The position numbers were made by a program, and so were the translations under genes. The notes beneath the pieces are model-generated. The model searched no databases. It saw only the letters and a program-made list of their open reading frames with translations, and was not told the DNA's origin. 64,000 nucleotides of DNA from Balaenoptera acutorostrata. Taxonomy: Eukaryota > Chordata > Mammalia > Artiodactyla > Balaenopteridae. Positions 1-11,600 of the stretch are shown piece by piece; the stretch's first letter is position 1, and every line of letters starts with the position of its first letter. The stretch lies in contig NC_080075.1 in NCBI RefSeq assembly GCF_949987535.1, positions 8,106,606 to 8,170,605 of the forward strand. The letters are read 5' to 3'.

Positions 1-115
1 GGTGATGGTTGCACAACTCTGTAAATTTACAAAATGTCACTGAATTGTACACTTAAAATGGGTCAATTTTATGGTACGTAAATCATATCTCAACCAAGCT
101 GTTTAAAAATTGTTG
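1..115 (+). mobile_element. L1 3' end fragment
   Basis: The phrases ggttgcacaactctg and ctgaattgtacacttaaaatg, followed by tcaattttatg, are the standard 3'UTR end of old mammalian L1 (L1MA/MB-like). It is cut by the left edge and lies in EIF5B intron 10. Confidence 0.7.
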
Positions 116-1293
116 AGCTAAAGAGGCCCATAGCATATTGTTACATGGAAAATAATATGCATCCACAAAATTTATTATCTAATTTTTAATGAATTTTTTT
201 TTTAACATGAGGCTCATAAACAGATTCATTAACAAGGGTAGTTCTTGTTATCTCACTGGGGAGTGAGATAATGGGGGAACTTTTACTTTCTGATTACACC
301 CATTCTGTTTGTTTTTAAATCATCAAACACAGTACACAAACTGTCTCTCTTACACATAGGTATACAACAAGGGAGTTGGCCTGAGTAGGTGCTGTGGGGA
401 AGAAGCAGAGACACATGCAGGAGAAGGGAGGGGATCTAGTGGGTGGAGGCCAGAGATACTGCTCAACATCCTAAAATGAAGAGGACAGTGCCCCACAGCA
501 GAGAATTATTCAGCCCAAAAATGTCAACAGTGCTGGGGTTGAGAAACCCCAGTTTACAATAGACTTTGTTAGTCCTTTAGAGATTCAGAAAATCTATTCC
601 TATCTAGACTTTACAGAAGGAAAAGGCAAATACTGATATATAGGTATTAAAACAAAAATTTAAAACTAGAATTACATATGAAAAGATTAAGAAAAAGAAA
701 GCTAAGAACAGTTTTTAGCTTTAAAATAGTTTAGCATCCTCAAAGCAAACTAAAGTAGTTTTTAGTGTATTATTTATGCTAAGCTGACATAACTAAACAA
801 AACTTTCTCTTGAAGCCTAGTAGAAGTAGTAGTAGAAGTCTACCTCAGTGTAGGTCAAACAGTAAGCCAGCTAGGCATGTGAACTTGACTAAATATTGAT
901 AGAAGCCTCATTAACCCACCAGATTTAAACAACTAAAGGGATCAGATGCCTCAGAATGACTAACCTATATACATAAGGCAAAAACTCAACTAGAGGGCAT
1001 AAGCTCAGAATACCTCTGTATACCGATAAACCATCACTCAAAGAGCACATTAAAATTTGGAGGAACAAAGAAAAAAATGATGAAGCAGTCACCATTCTGT
1101 CTTAGGTAAGAGTGAGGTCCTTGGGTTAGACCCCGTTAAAGACCTATTATGTCTCCACAAAAACTGGACAAAGATACCACTCTGAGACTGTATTTTTAAA
1201 AGTGCTCCTCAATAAAAGCCTTTAGTTGTATAGTTTTAATGATCACAGAGGAGTGGGGAGGAAAGGAGGAAAGAGAAGAGGAAAAATAAATAC
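116..1293. other. EIF5B intron 10 (part), no other feature recognised
   Basis: AT-rich intronic sequence running to the exon 10 donor. No further EIF5B exon was found in it on the minus strand, and no clear repeat apart from the L1 end at the edge. Confidence 0.5.
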
Positions 1294-1580
1294 CTCGATC
1301 CTCCGTTTTGCTTTGTCATAAGCCCGTTCTTCTTTAGTTCGATCATCATCAGAGTCATACTCAGATTCTGAGCTCACTTCTTTACTTGGCTTTTTATCTA
1401 ATGTTTTCCCCACATCCTTCTCATCTGACACCTTTTCATCTTCTTCATCGCCTTCACTGCCTTCACTGTCTCCTTCTTCTTCCTCTTCTTCTTCACTCTC
1501 TTCGTCATCCTCCTCCTCCTCCTCTTCCTCCTCTTCCTCTTCAGGGTTTTCTTTTACTTCTATATGCACTGTGTTTCCTA
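1294..1580 (-). CDS. EIF5B: EIF5B coding exon 10 (poly-acidic exon, last in window)
   Basis: The acceptor is cctgaaag and the donor is gtattt. It encodes residues 517-612: [13 protein letters not shown], a run of 11 Glu, further Glu/Asp/Ser clusters, then [20 protein letters not shown] and a final Glu. It ends in phase 0 immediately before the human exon that begins the lead-in to the G-domain. The acidic run is coded by mixed GAA/GAG triplets, seen on the plus strand as a ctc/ttc repeat. Confidence 0.96.
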
Positions 1581-2599
1581 CTTTCAGGAAAAGAGATTTT
1601 GAAATAAATGAAAGTTAAAAATGGGATTTCTATCAAGATAGAGACCTTAAAGGAAAAATAATACTGAACATGTACTAAGTAAGGCAGTAACATTTTAATA
1701 CAGCATTAATTCCAAATTAATGTTTTCATACATCATAAATGCAAAGTGTTTGTCTACATTGCTACAATGAAGACTGCCATTTAACAGTAAAAACGTAATG
1801 CATTAACCATACTTAAGCTAATAAACAAGAAAAGCATTACTAAGCCAGGATACAAGAGAGGACAGAAACCCAGGGAGGCGGACACGATGCCTAGTACTTT
1901 CTTCCCCGTGGGGTCATTTGCAGATCCTGGAGGAGGCAGCTGAAAAGCTATGAAGCTCGTAGTGGCTCCTCAAAGCTTAGGGGTCCAGGCACTGGGAGTT
2001 CAGGCCTACCAAGGATTTCCACAGGGCGAGGGAGATGGACACTGGGTAATACCCTTATCGCGGGGTGAAATCCTGAAAAACTGTATCGTAGCAGTAAGGA
2101 TAAACGAGAAGTAAACAGGGTCTCCCCATTATTGGCATATCACCTCCAGATTCTCTAAATTCCACATGTGGAATAAGATAACTCTATGTTGCTAGTTCAC
2201 TCAGACTCCTGGTAGATGTACATATAAATTCTCTCTGGAGGAAGAAAACACCAACCTTGACATCAAATTATTTCTACAGTTGCAAACAATTGAGGAGAAA
2301 ATTAATGAACCAGAACACAGATCAGAAGAAACAATCTACAATGAACCATGCAGAGTCAATAGGTAAAAAATACAGAAAAGAGGAAAAGATACAGTGATAG
2401 AGTAAGAAGGTCTATCATAGGCTTAACTAATATCCCTGAGAAGAAATAGTGGCTCATAACACTGCAAAACTGATAAAAACATATAGGCAGATTAAATAAA
2501 AAGAAAACAAACCTAGCCACATTATAATAAAACTGATGAAAACGAAAGACACATGAAAAATTTAGGCTGGTACCTGACTTTTTTTTTTTTTTAATAAAT

Positions 2600-2630
<31 letters not shown>

Positions 2631-5600
2631 TTTTTGGCTGTGTTGGGTCTTCGTTTCTGTGCGAGGGCTTTCTCTAGTTGGGGCAAGCAGGGGCCACTCT
2701 TCATCGTGGTGCACGGGCCTCTCACTGTCGCGGCCTCTCTTGTTGTGGAGCACAGGCTTCCAGACATGCAGGCTCAGTAGTTGTGGCTCACGGACCCAGT
2801 TGCTCCGCGGCATGTGGGATCTTCCCAGACCAGGGCTCGAACCCGTGTCCCCTGCACTGGCAGGCAGATTCTCAACCACTGCGCCACCAGAGAAGCCCTA
2901 GGCTGGTACCTGACTTTTAAACAGAAACAATAAAAGCCAAGACAAGGGACTAATATCTTCAAAGTATTAATAAAATTATGACTAAGAATTCCTCATTCAG
3001 TATGTCACCTTCAAGAATGAAGATGAGAGAAAGATATTTTCAGAAAAGCAAAAATGGAATGTCTCAGTAACAGATTCATACTGAAGGAAATTCTAAAAGG
3101 TATTCTTTAGGCTGGAAGAAATGATCCCAAATAAAGGTCAGAGGTGCAGGAAAAAATGAAGCATAACAAAAGCTAAGAATGTGGGTAAACTTAAATATAT
3201 ACTGACTGCTTTTTAAAAAAAGCTATTATGGGGTTTAAAACAGAGAATTAAAATTAATGAGCACAATGGTATATAAATTGAGAATTGGTTAAATGTTGTT
3301 TATGTATTCTTTGGTCTTTACATTGCCTGCAAAGAAGGTAACAGTAGACAGTGATAGTTCAAAGATCCACATTAGGCCCAGTCGGAGGGCCGAGGAATGG
3401 TGGTCCGGGTTGGGCAGAGAGGGGGAAGGCAGGGTGCAGCCGTTGTGCAGCGTAGTCCCCCAACCTGCTGCCAGCTCTGTAGCCTGGCAGGCCCCAGCAC
3501 TGTCTGCTGATCTCGGGCTGGAGCCATGGGGGTGCCTGGGGGAGGTTTAACACTAAGGGTATTCCCTATCGTGGCTTTTAAAGGTCTTCCATTTTCTCAG
3601 ATTGCTTTCTTTTCATCCCTCCGTGCTGTTCCCGCACCCCTGGAAAGGACCTACCTTTCAAGGTCCCCCTCAAGTGTCCCCCTCTAGAAGTCTTTTACAG
3701 CCCCTTCCTCGCCCCTCATCCAACACACTTAGGTGTCCCCTTTGGGCCCCACAGAAATGTCTGAACACCGCTGTTAGGGCTTCGCTCCTTCAACAACAAA
3801 ACGTGTTTATTGGCGCCTGTTATTTGCCAGGCACTGTTTTTTAATTTCTGCATTAGTTTCTGTCTCTCATCAGATTTGAGGGCAGGAGCCATGTCATTAT
3901 GGAATCCATAGAGGGAAAGGGGAAGAGGCAGGCTTTGGAATCAGGCCCAGGCGGCTCCAGATGCAGCTCCACCACTTAAGGACAGCTGCCTGCCCTCTGA
4001 CAACTTTCCTAACCCCCTCAGCCCCTCTCAGCTTTTGTGAGGATTTAAAAGGCATCTATCAGGAAGGGGTGGGCACTTACACAGAGCAGTTGCCCACCCA
4101 TCTATTTATTCTTGCACAAATCCTTGTTTGGGGTGTCTAGTGTGCAAAGCACTGCCACAGGCATTGCAGGGAACAGAGAAATCAAGTCCTCATCTTCTAG
4201 TGGGGGCTGACGTGAGAGGAGGTGATAAGGACTGGGAGGAGGAATACTGGGTGAGAAGATGGAGAAAAAGGGAAAAAAAAAAAAAAAAGATCCACGTTAA
4301 AACTCTCTAGAGTAACCACTAAAAGTAAGCAGAAAATTACAAAACTTCCAAGCTCATGAAAGGAGAAAAAACTTCAAATAATCCAAAAGATGGTTAGAAA
4401 GGAGAGAAAAAGAAACAGAACAAATAAGAAGAACTTAATAAGATGATAAATATAAAATCAATATACTTTATTAACTCTATCAAATGTTAGATGTAATGGG
4501 CTAAGTACTCTAGGTAAAATATAAAAATTGACAAACTAGATTTAAAACCTCAACTATATGCTGTTTAAGGATGTAGAAAGTGTAATAAGGACAGAAGAAG
4601 ATCATGTAAATTAAAGCTGGTATAGCTATTAATATCAGATAAGGTAGACTTTAAGGCAAAAGACATCGCTAGAAATAAAACGATAAAACAGTTAATTCAT
4701 CAGAAAGATATAAGATTACATTCATCTAATAATATAGCACCAAAATATATAAAGCAAAAATTAATATAACTCATGGAGAAATAGACAATCTACAAGCACG
4801 ATGGGAGATTTGAACACACAACTCTCAGTGAGAGAGAGAAAAAGCACACCAGAAAAAAAACTCAGAACAGAACATAAGAGGTGAACAAAATGATCAGCAA
4901 ACTTAACTAAATATAGGTAACAAGTCACCCAACGAATGCAGAATATAAACTCTTTCCAATCACATATGAAACATTTATAATAATTTACAACCCAACAAAT
5001 GGTTGGTTAAGTCAACATATTTCAAAGGATAGAACCATGTATTTTTCTGATCACAATGAAGTAACAAAGATACGTAAAGTCCTCACTTTCATAAATTAAG
5101 AAATATACTTTTGGGGCTTCCTTGGTGGCGCAGTGGTTGAGAATCTGCCTGCCAATGCAGGGGACACGGGTTCGAGCCCTGGTCTGGGAAGATCCCACAT
5201 GCCATGGAGCGACTAGGCCTGTGAGCCACAATTGCTGAGCCTGCGCGTCTGGAGCCTGTGCTCCCCAACAAGAGAGGCCGCGATAGTGAGAGGCCCGCGC
5301 ACCGCGATGAAGAGTGGACCCCACTTGCCACAACTAGAGGAAGCCCTCGCACAGAAACAAAGACCCAACACAACCATAAATTAATTAATTAATTAATTTT
5401 AAAAAAAAAGAATAAAGAGACTTTATTAAAAAAAAAAAAAAAAAAAAAACTTAGCAAAAAGCCAGCAAATTAATCCCTAAAAAAGAAGACAGGAAGAAAT
5501 GACAAAAACACTTTTTATTCATAGTGATTAGGAACTAAACTATTCATTTGTATTATCTTTGTATTATCTTTTAAGTTCAAGAGGTTTTTTTGGTAGGTTA

Positions 5601-8600
5601 GCTTTAATAACTTATCCCCATTTTTAACATTATCACTCTGGGAAAAAACGTATTCTAAAGCCTAGGCAACTATCTTACAAATGACTTTCTGAAAAACCAT
5701 TTATTAATAAAATCAGGATCCATATGAGGACTTAGGAACCATGGCAATGGAGAGAGCAAGACTGGTCTCTGTCCCCAGGAATGTTCATACAGCGTTCATC
5801 ATCGGGAGACTATTTCTTTAAATATATACACACCTCCAATAACCACTGGACTTATCAATGTGTGCTTATGAGCTACTCACCTGTTTCTCTCTCCTCATCA
5901 CTAGCCATAGCTTCCCAATCATCCAATCCAGCATCCTCAGTTTCTTCTTCCTCTTCTGTAAATAAAATTTCCATTAAAGACACAGAATATATCTAGACAC
6001 ATAAGATTGCTTTTAGAAAAAAAAAATTATGTAGAAAATTATCCTGACATAAAAAAAGAAATGTTTTAGTTATGCAAAAAGTACGTACACAATTTCATTA
6101 CCTTTGGGACTAGTTTTCAATATACCTAGCATGTTAAATCCTCTACTATTACAAAATGCTTCACAATTTCCTCGTGTTTTGAATACACTGTATTAAACTT
6201 AACGCACATTTCATATCTGAGGTAATTAAAATATTGGCAACTCATTGAAATGTTCCTTTAGATCTTGAAAAGGGTAAATGATGGCATTCAGTTCTTGAGG
6301 ATAAAAGAAATTTCACATATATCTTCTTTCTGATCTTCAACCTATACTTAATACGTAAGAATGTACTGTTTATTTTGCTTTAACCTCTACAAATATATAT
6401 AAATACAACTTAAATTACATAGTTGGAGGTACAAATCTACACTTCTATTCCAGTTGAAAATAAGAACAGTACGTTGTGCTTACAACCCAAAAAATAGCCA
6501 GAAAGATATAATTTTGAATTTATAGACTTTAAACTCTCATTAACAAAAATTACTCTTTTTACTGAAATCTAATCAAGCAAAATTATTCTCAAATGAAAGG
6601 AAGATGAGATTGGGACACTGTAGTATTTGTTTCCCTGTCATAATTACTATTTGCCAACAAGTTTGGATACGCCTTCTTGAGGAGGAAATGAGTCAGAAAC
6701 ACATACCCCTAACTCCTCCTAAATTAGCAATTCTTTCTAGTGCTACAAATATCACCTAAAATAGGGAACTGCTGTTAAGTCTATCAATGTGAATTTCTCT
6801 AATCTCATCCTGTTAAGCTGAGGTGTGCCCAGGAAAATGATCCTTTTTATATTGAGAATAGGAGGGGAAGAAGAATAGGATCAGTAATACCTTTCACCAG
6901 CGTGGGTCAGTCTTAACATTCTCTAAAGCTGCTCCCATTCCTGTCTTTAAACACTGGAGATTCTCCTGATTTTATGAAACATACATTTAGCCAGCCTCTG
7001 GCTCTCCTAGCAACAGCTATCTCATGAATTAGAACAATGTTTATCTTAAAGAAAAAAAAAAAAATCCAGAGATTTTCTCCAATCTCAAAACACACATACA
7101 AAATGAGTAAGTTGAATCCCCTTACTAATTTAGTAAAGAGAAGCTGACCTCTGAAGATTTTAAAATGCCAATTTTTATGACTCTTAATGAAAGTTCTAAT
7201 TAAAAATGCTTCCAATTTGCTTCCAAAGGATTAAATAAAGAACTTTAGTTCTTCTTGGTACCGCTTAAGAATTCTGACCCATAAATAAAAACATCAGAGA
7301 AAATCCAAATACCTCTCTCTATCCTCTCTACAAAACATTTTACCAACACTATTGTAAAGAACAAAAGTGATTCAAGTCTCACCTCTACACTTTTTTCAGT
7401 GGAAATGAAATGATTTAGAGAAAAGAAAGAACTATGAAGAAGGTCATCTTGCCAGACATTTGGTTTCCCCAAACTAACGATAACCAAGACAACTTATGAC
7501 ACATCAGTGATATTTAATAGGAATTAATTAGTCAACACTACTGACCTGGTTCAACAGGAGGTGGTGTCTCTTCTTTTTCAGGTACTCCTTGTTCCACAAC
7601 TTCTACAGCAGCACTTAATTCCATTGGTTCACATACTGAAAACAGGAACAGAAACCAAGTTAACAATACTTTTCAGTGCATAATTTGTTAGGATACTCTG
7701 TTAAGTACTGAATAAAAACCAGTAGTACAACCTAAATTCTTTAGCAAGTTTAGAAAACATTTAAATATCAGCTATGCGTTGTTGTTTTTTTTAAACAGGA
7801 AACTAGTTTTTCTTTCTGCTCAAGAATAGAATGTAAAATTACAGAAGGTTGAGAAGGAAACAGAAAACATAAGAATGATAGTTGTGCTTTTCAGAGTTAA
7901 GAACAGTTATTCATAGCATAGGATCCAGATTCTTCAAACAAAAGCACTTTCCCGCTAACCTGTCATTTGAATCAGTTGAGAATGATAATAACAAGAAACA
8001 AGGTATAGGAAGTAAGTTTCAGTTACAATTCTGATTTGTTCATTTCTTTTTAAGACTTCTGTCTTGCAGGTTATGGGGGAAAAGGCAAACAAAATTGTTT
8101 CTAAATCACAGGCTATTTTGTATGCAAACCTTTATTTTCCAGCTGCTGTGGTGTTTTTTTCTTCTTTTTATCTTCATAAATTGGCCTTTTCTTTGGCAAA
8201 GAGTCTTTTGATGGCACTTCAACACCTGAGGGATAAAAATGGAAAATTTCAGGGTTTATACTACCTGTCACCTAAGAAATACTACTTAAGAAGATAACAT
8301 TTTATTCACCTCAGAGATACATACCCTAAAATATAAACGAACATTCATAGAAAACCCTCTTTTTTAATGTAAGGTATTTTAAAATTTATATACGTTTAAA
8401 TTCCATTTTTTTGGTGTCCAGTTCTATGACTTTTGACAAATGCATGTAGTTACACAACCACCATCATAATGAAGATGCAGAACAGTTCCATCACCCTGTG
8501 CTGCTCTGGGAAGTTAAACCCTATTCACATCCTTATGCCCCTGGCAGCTACTGATCTGTTCTCCAACCCAAAACATGTGCTCTTTCCAGAAAGTCACAGA

Positions 8601-11600
8601 AATAAAACTTTACAGTCTGGCTATCATCATAATGGATCTGAGTCATCCTCATTGCTCTATGTACCAGTACTTCATTTCTTTTTATTGCCAAATAGTATTC
8701 CATTGTATGGATGTACCACAGTTCCTTGATTCGACAGACAGCTGAAGGACATTTGAGTTCTAGTTTTTGACAATTATGAATAAAGCTGTTAGGAACATTT
8801 GCATGCAGATTTTTCTGTGAACATTTCTCTGGGGTAAATACTGTGGAGTGGGAATGATGGGACATTAAGATAAATATGTACAGTTGACTCTTGAACAACA
8901 TGGGGGTCAGGGCTGCCAACTCTCCTCGCAGCCGAAAATCTGCATATACCTTATAGTCAGCCCTCCGTATACATGTTTCCTCCATATTCATGGTTCCACA
9001 TCCTCGGATTCAACCAATCACAAATCGTGTAGTTACTGTAGTATTTATTATTGGAAAAAAATCCACCTATAAGTAAACCCAAACAGTTCAAACCCATGTT
9101 GTTCAAGGGTCAACTGTATTTAAATTTGTAAGAAACTGCCAACTGTTTTCTAAAGTGGCTTTACAATTCTGCATTCCCACCAGTAATATATGAGAGTTCC
9201 AACTGCTCTTACCAGCATTTGGTAAAGACAGATGCTGGGTTCTTTTAAATTTACATATTCTAATAAATGTGTAGTGATATCCCATAGTGGTCTTAATTTG
9301 AATTTCCCTAATGATGTCGAGCATTCTTTCCATGTGCTTATATTGAATAGTTTCTTGGTGAAGTGTCTCTTCAAACTTTTGCCCATTTTTAAATAGGATT
9401 GTTTTTCTCATTGTTGAGTTTCGAGTTATCTTTATATATATTTTTATACACACACACACACACACACAGTTATCACGTGTGACTTTCAGGTACTGTCTTT
9501 GAATTCTCTCAATGGTGTCTTTTACACAGCAAAAGTTTTTAACTGGATTTCCTCAATTTTATATTTTTTTCCTTTTATGGATTATGCTTTTGAAGTTGTA
9601 ACTAAGCACTCCCTGCCTAACACAAACTCACAAAGATTTTCTCCTACGTTTTCCTCTAAAAGTTTTTTAGTTGTATATTTTATATGTAGATCTACAATCC
9701 ATTTTGAGTTAAATTTTATATAACGATTGAGATTTAGGACTAAGTTTTTTTGTTTTGAGGTTTTTTTTTTACACAATAAATGTCTAATTGTTCCACTATC
9801 ACTTGTTGCAAACATCATATTTTTATCTACTGAATTGTCTTTTCCTATGACAGAAAAAAAACCCTGACCATACGTAGACTCTATTCTGTTCTATTGATCT
9901 ATTTGTCTATCCTTTTGCCAGTATCACACTGTACTGATTACTGTTTTTACAATTAGTCTTGAAATCGGATATTGTGAGTCCTCCAAGGTTTGTTCTTTTT
10001 CAAAAATACTTTGGCCATTCTAACTCCTTTATCTTTTCATACACATTTTAGAAATAGCTTATAGATATCCACAAAATATTCTGCTGCAATTTTGATTGAG
10101 ATTGTACTGAATCTACAAATCAGTTTAGGAGAACTGGTATCTTAACAACATCAAATCTTCCAATCCATGAATGCAACATCTCTCCATTTACACAGGTCTT
10201 TGATTATTTTCGTCAGTGTTTTATAGTTTTCAGCATATAGATTCCACAAATACTAAGTGTTTCAATTACTTTTATGGGGGGGTACTGTAAATGGTACCAT
10301 TAATTTTTTATTTTTACTGTTAATTGCAAGCATATAGAAATACAGTTGATATTTGCATACTAGCCTTATCTATAATCTTGTTAACCTCACTTATTAAGCT
10401 GTAGGATTTTGTGGGGGGTAGATTCCATGGGATTTTCTATGTAGACAATTGTCACCTGTGAATAGACAGGTTTACTTCTTCCTTCCAGTCTGCATGCCTT
10501 TATTTCTCTTTTTGCCTAATTGCCTGAGTTAGGACATTCCAGTGCAATGTGGAATGATTGTGATGAGAGTGGATATCCTTGCCTTAATCACAATATTAGT
10601 GTTTATTAGTATTCAGTCATTCACCAGTAACTGCAAATTGTTGTATGTTTTTTGTAAATGTCTTATATCAGGGAAGGAAGTTCCCTTCTATTCTCAGTTT
10701 GTGAATTTTTATTATATATAAATGGTGAATTTTGTCAAATGATTCTTCTCCATCTACTGAGATGATCATGTAGATTTTCTTCCTTAGTCTATTAATATGG
10801 TGAACTATTTATTGATTTTTAAATACTGAACCAACCCTGCATTACCAGGATAAAACCCACTTGGTCATAATAGATTATCCCTAAATATAAATATACATAA
10901 ATATACGCACATAAATATTTATATAGTTGACCCTTGAATAACACAGGTTTGAACTACACAGATACTTATACTCAGATTTTTTTCACTAAATATGTATTAT
11001 AGTACTAGAAGATCCACTGCTGGTTCAATATGTGGATGCGGAACCGTGGATACAGAGGGCCGACTAGAAAAATATACACGGGTTTGTGCCTGCATGGGGA
11101 GTTGCCCCTAACCCCTAGATTGTACAAGGGTCAACTGTATTGCTGGAATCAAATTGCTAATATTTTGTGGAAAAATTCTGCATCTTTGTTCATGAGGGAT
11201 ATTGGTCTACAGTTTTCCTTTCTCGTAAAGTCTTTGTCTCACTATGATATAAGGTCATGCGGTCCTCATAAAATGAGTTGGGTAGTTCTGGAAGATAATG
11301 TTCATAACTAGCAATATTTCTTCCCTAAATATTTGTTAGAATTCCCAAGTGAAATCATAGAGGCCTGGAGTTTTCTTTGTTGGAAAATTTTTTTTAACTT
11401 AGATAAAATGTAAATAGATATAGCAGTATATTTTTTAAATAGATACAGGACTACCCAGGTTATGTATTTCTTTGCATGTTGGTAGTTTGTGTCTTTTAGG
11501 GGAATGTGTACTTGCTATATGCTTAGTAGTTACAGGCTAAAGGCTATGGAACAGACTGAAAAGGTAACCTGCTACACAATTCAGCGTAATTATCTGAAAA

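Larger units (their letters stand above)
2220..5113 (+). mobile_element. Old L1 (ORF1-ORF2 part), interrupted by a SINE and a retrocopy
   Basis: The flanks of the SINE at 2583-2898 and of the GC-rich insert at 3375-4285 read as one degraded L1. They include tactgaaggaaattctaaaa before the insert and acagtagacagtgatagttc / agagtaaccactaaaagtaa across it. Frames are broken throughout. It lies in EIF5B intron 9. Confidence 0.65.
8410..11390 (-). mobile_element. L1 ORF2 3' part, antisense, interrupted by two Tigger-like elements
   Basis: On the plus strand it reads as the reverse of L1 ORF2, including ccaaatagtattccattgta (sense: tacaatggaatactattt) and catgagggatattggtctac. It is broken into three pieces by the DNA transposons at 8881-9116 and 10924-11137, and a (CA)n tract lies at 9448-9468. 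Confidence 0.8.

Noticed and set aside
5114..5200. tRNA-like box in SINE heads as a possible tRNA gene
   Set aside because: The tRNA similarity is the ancestral promoter of the CHR SINE. There is no full cloverleaf or anticodon context, and the same sequence recurs in 12 copies.
8548..8991. 147-residue minus-strand open frame
   Set aside because: It spans the junction between an L1 remnant and a Tigger-like element and is not a conserved protein.
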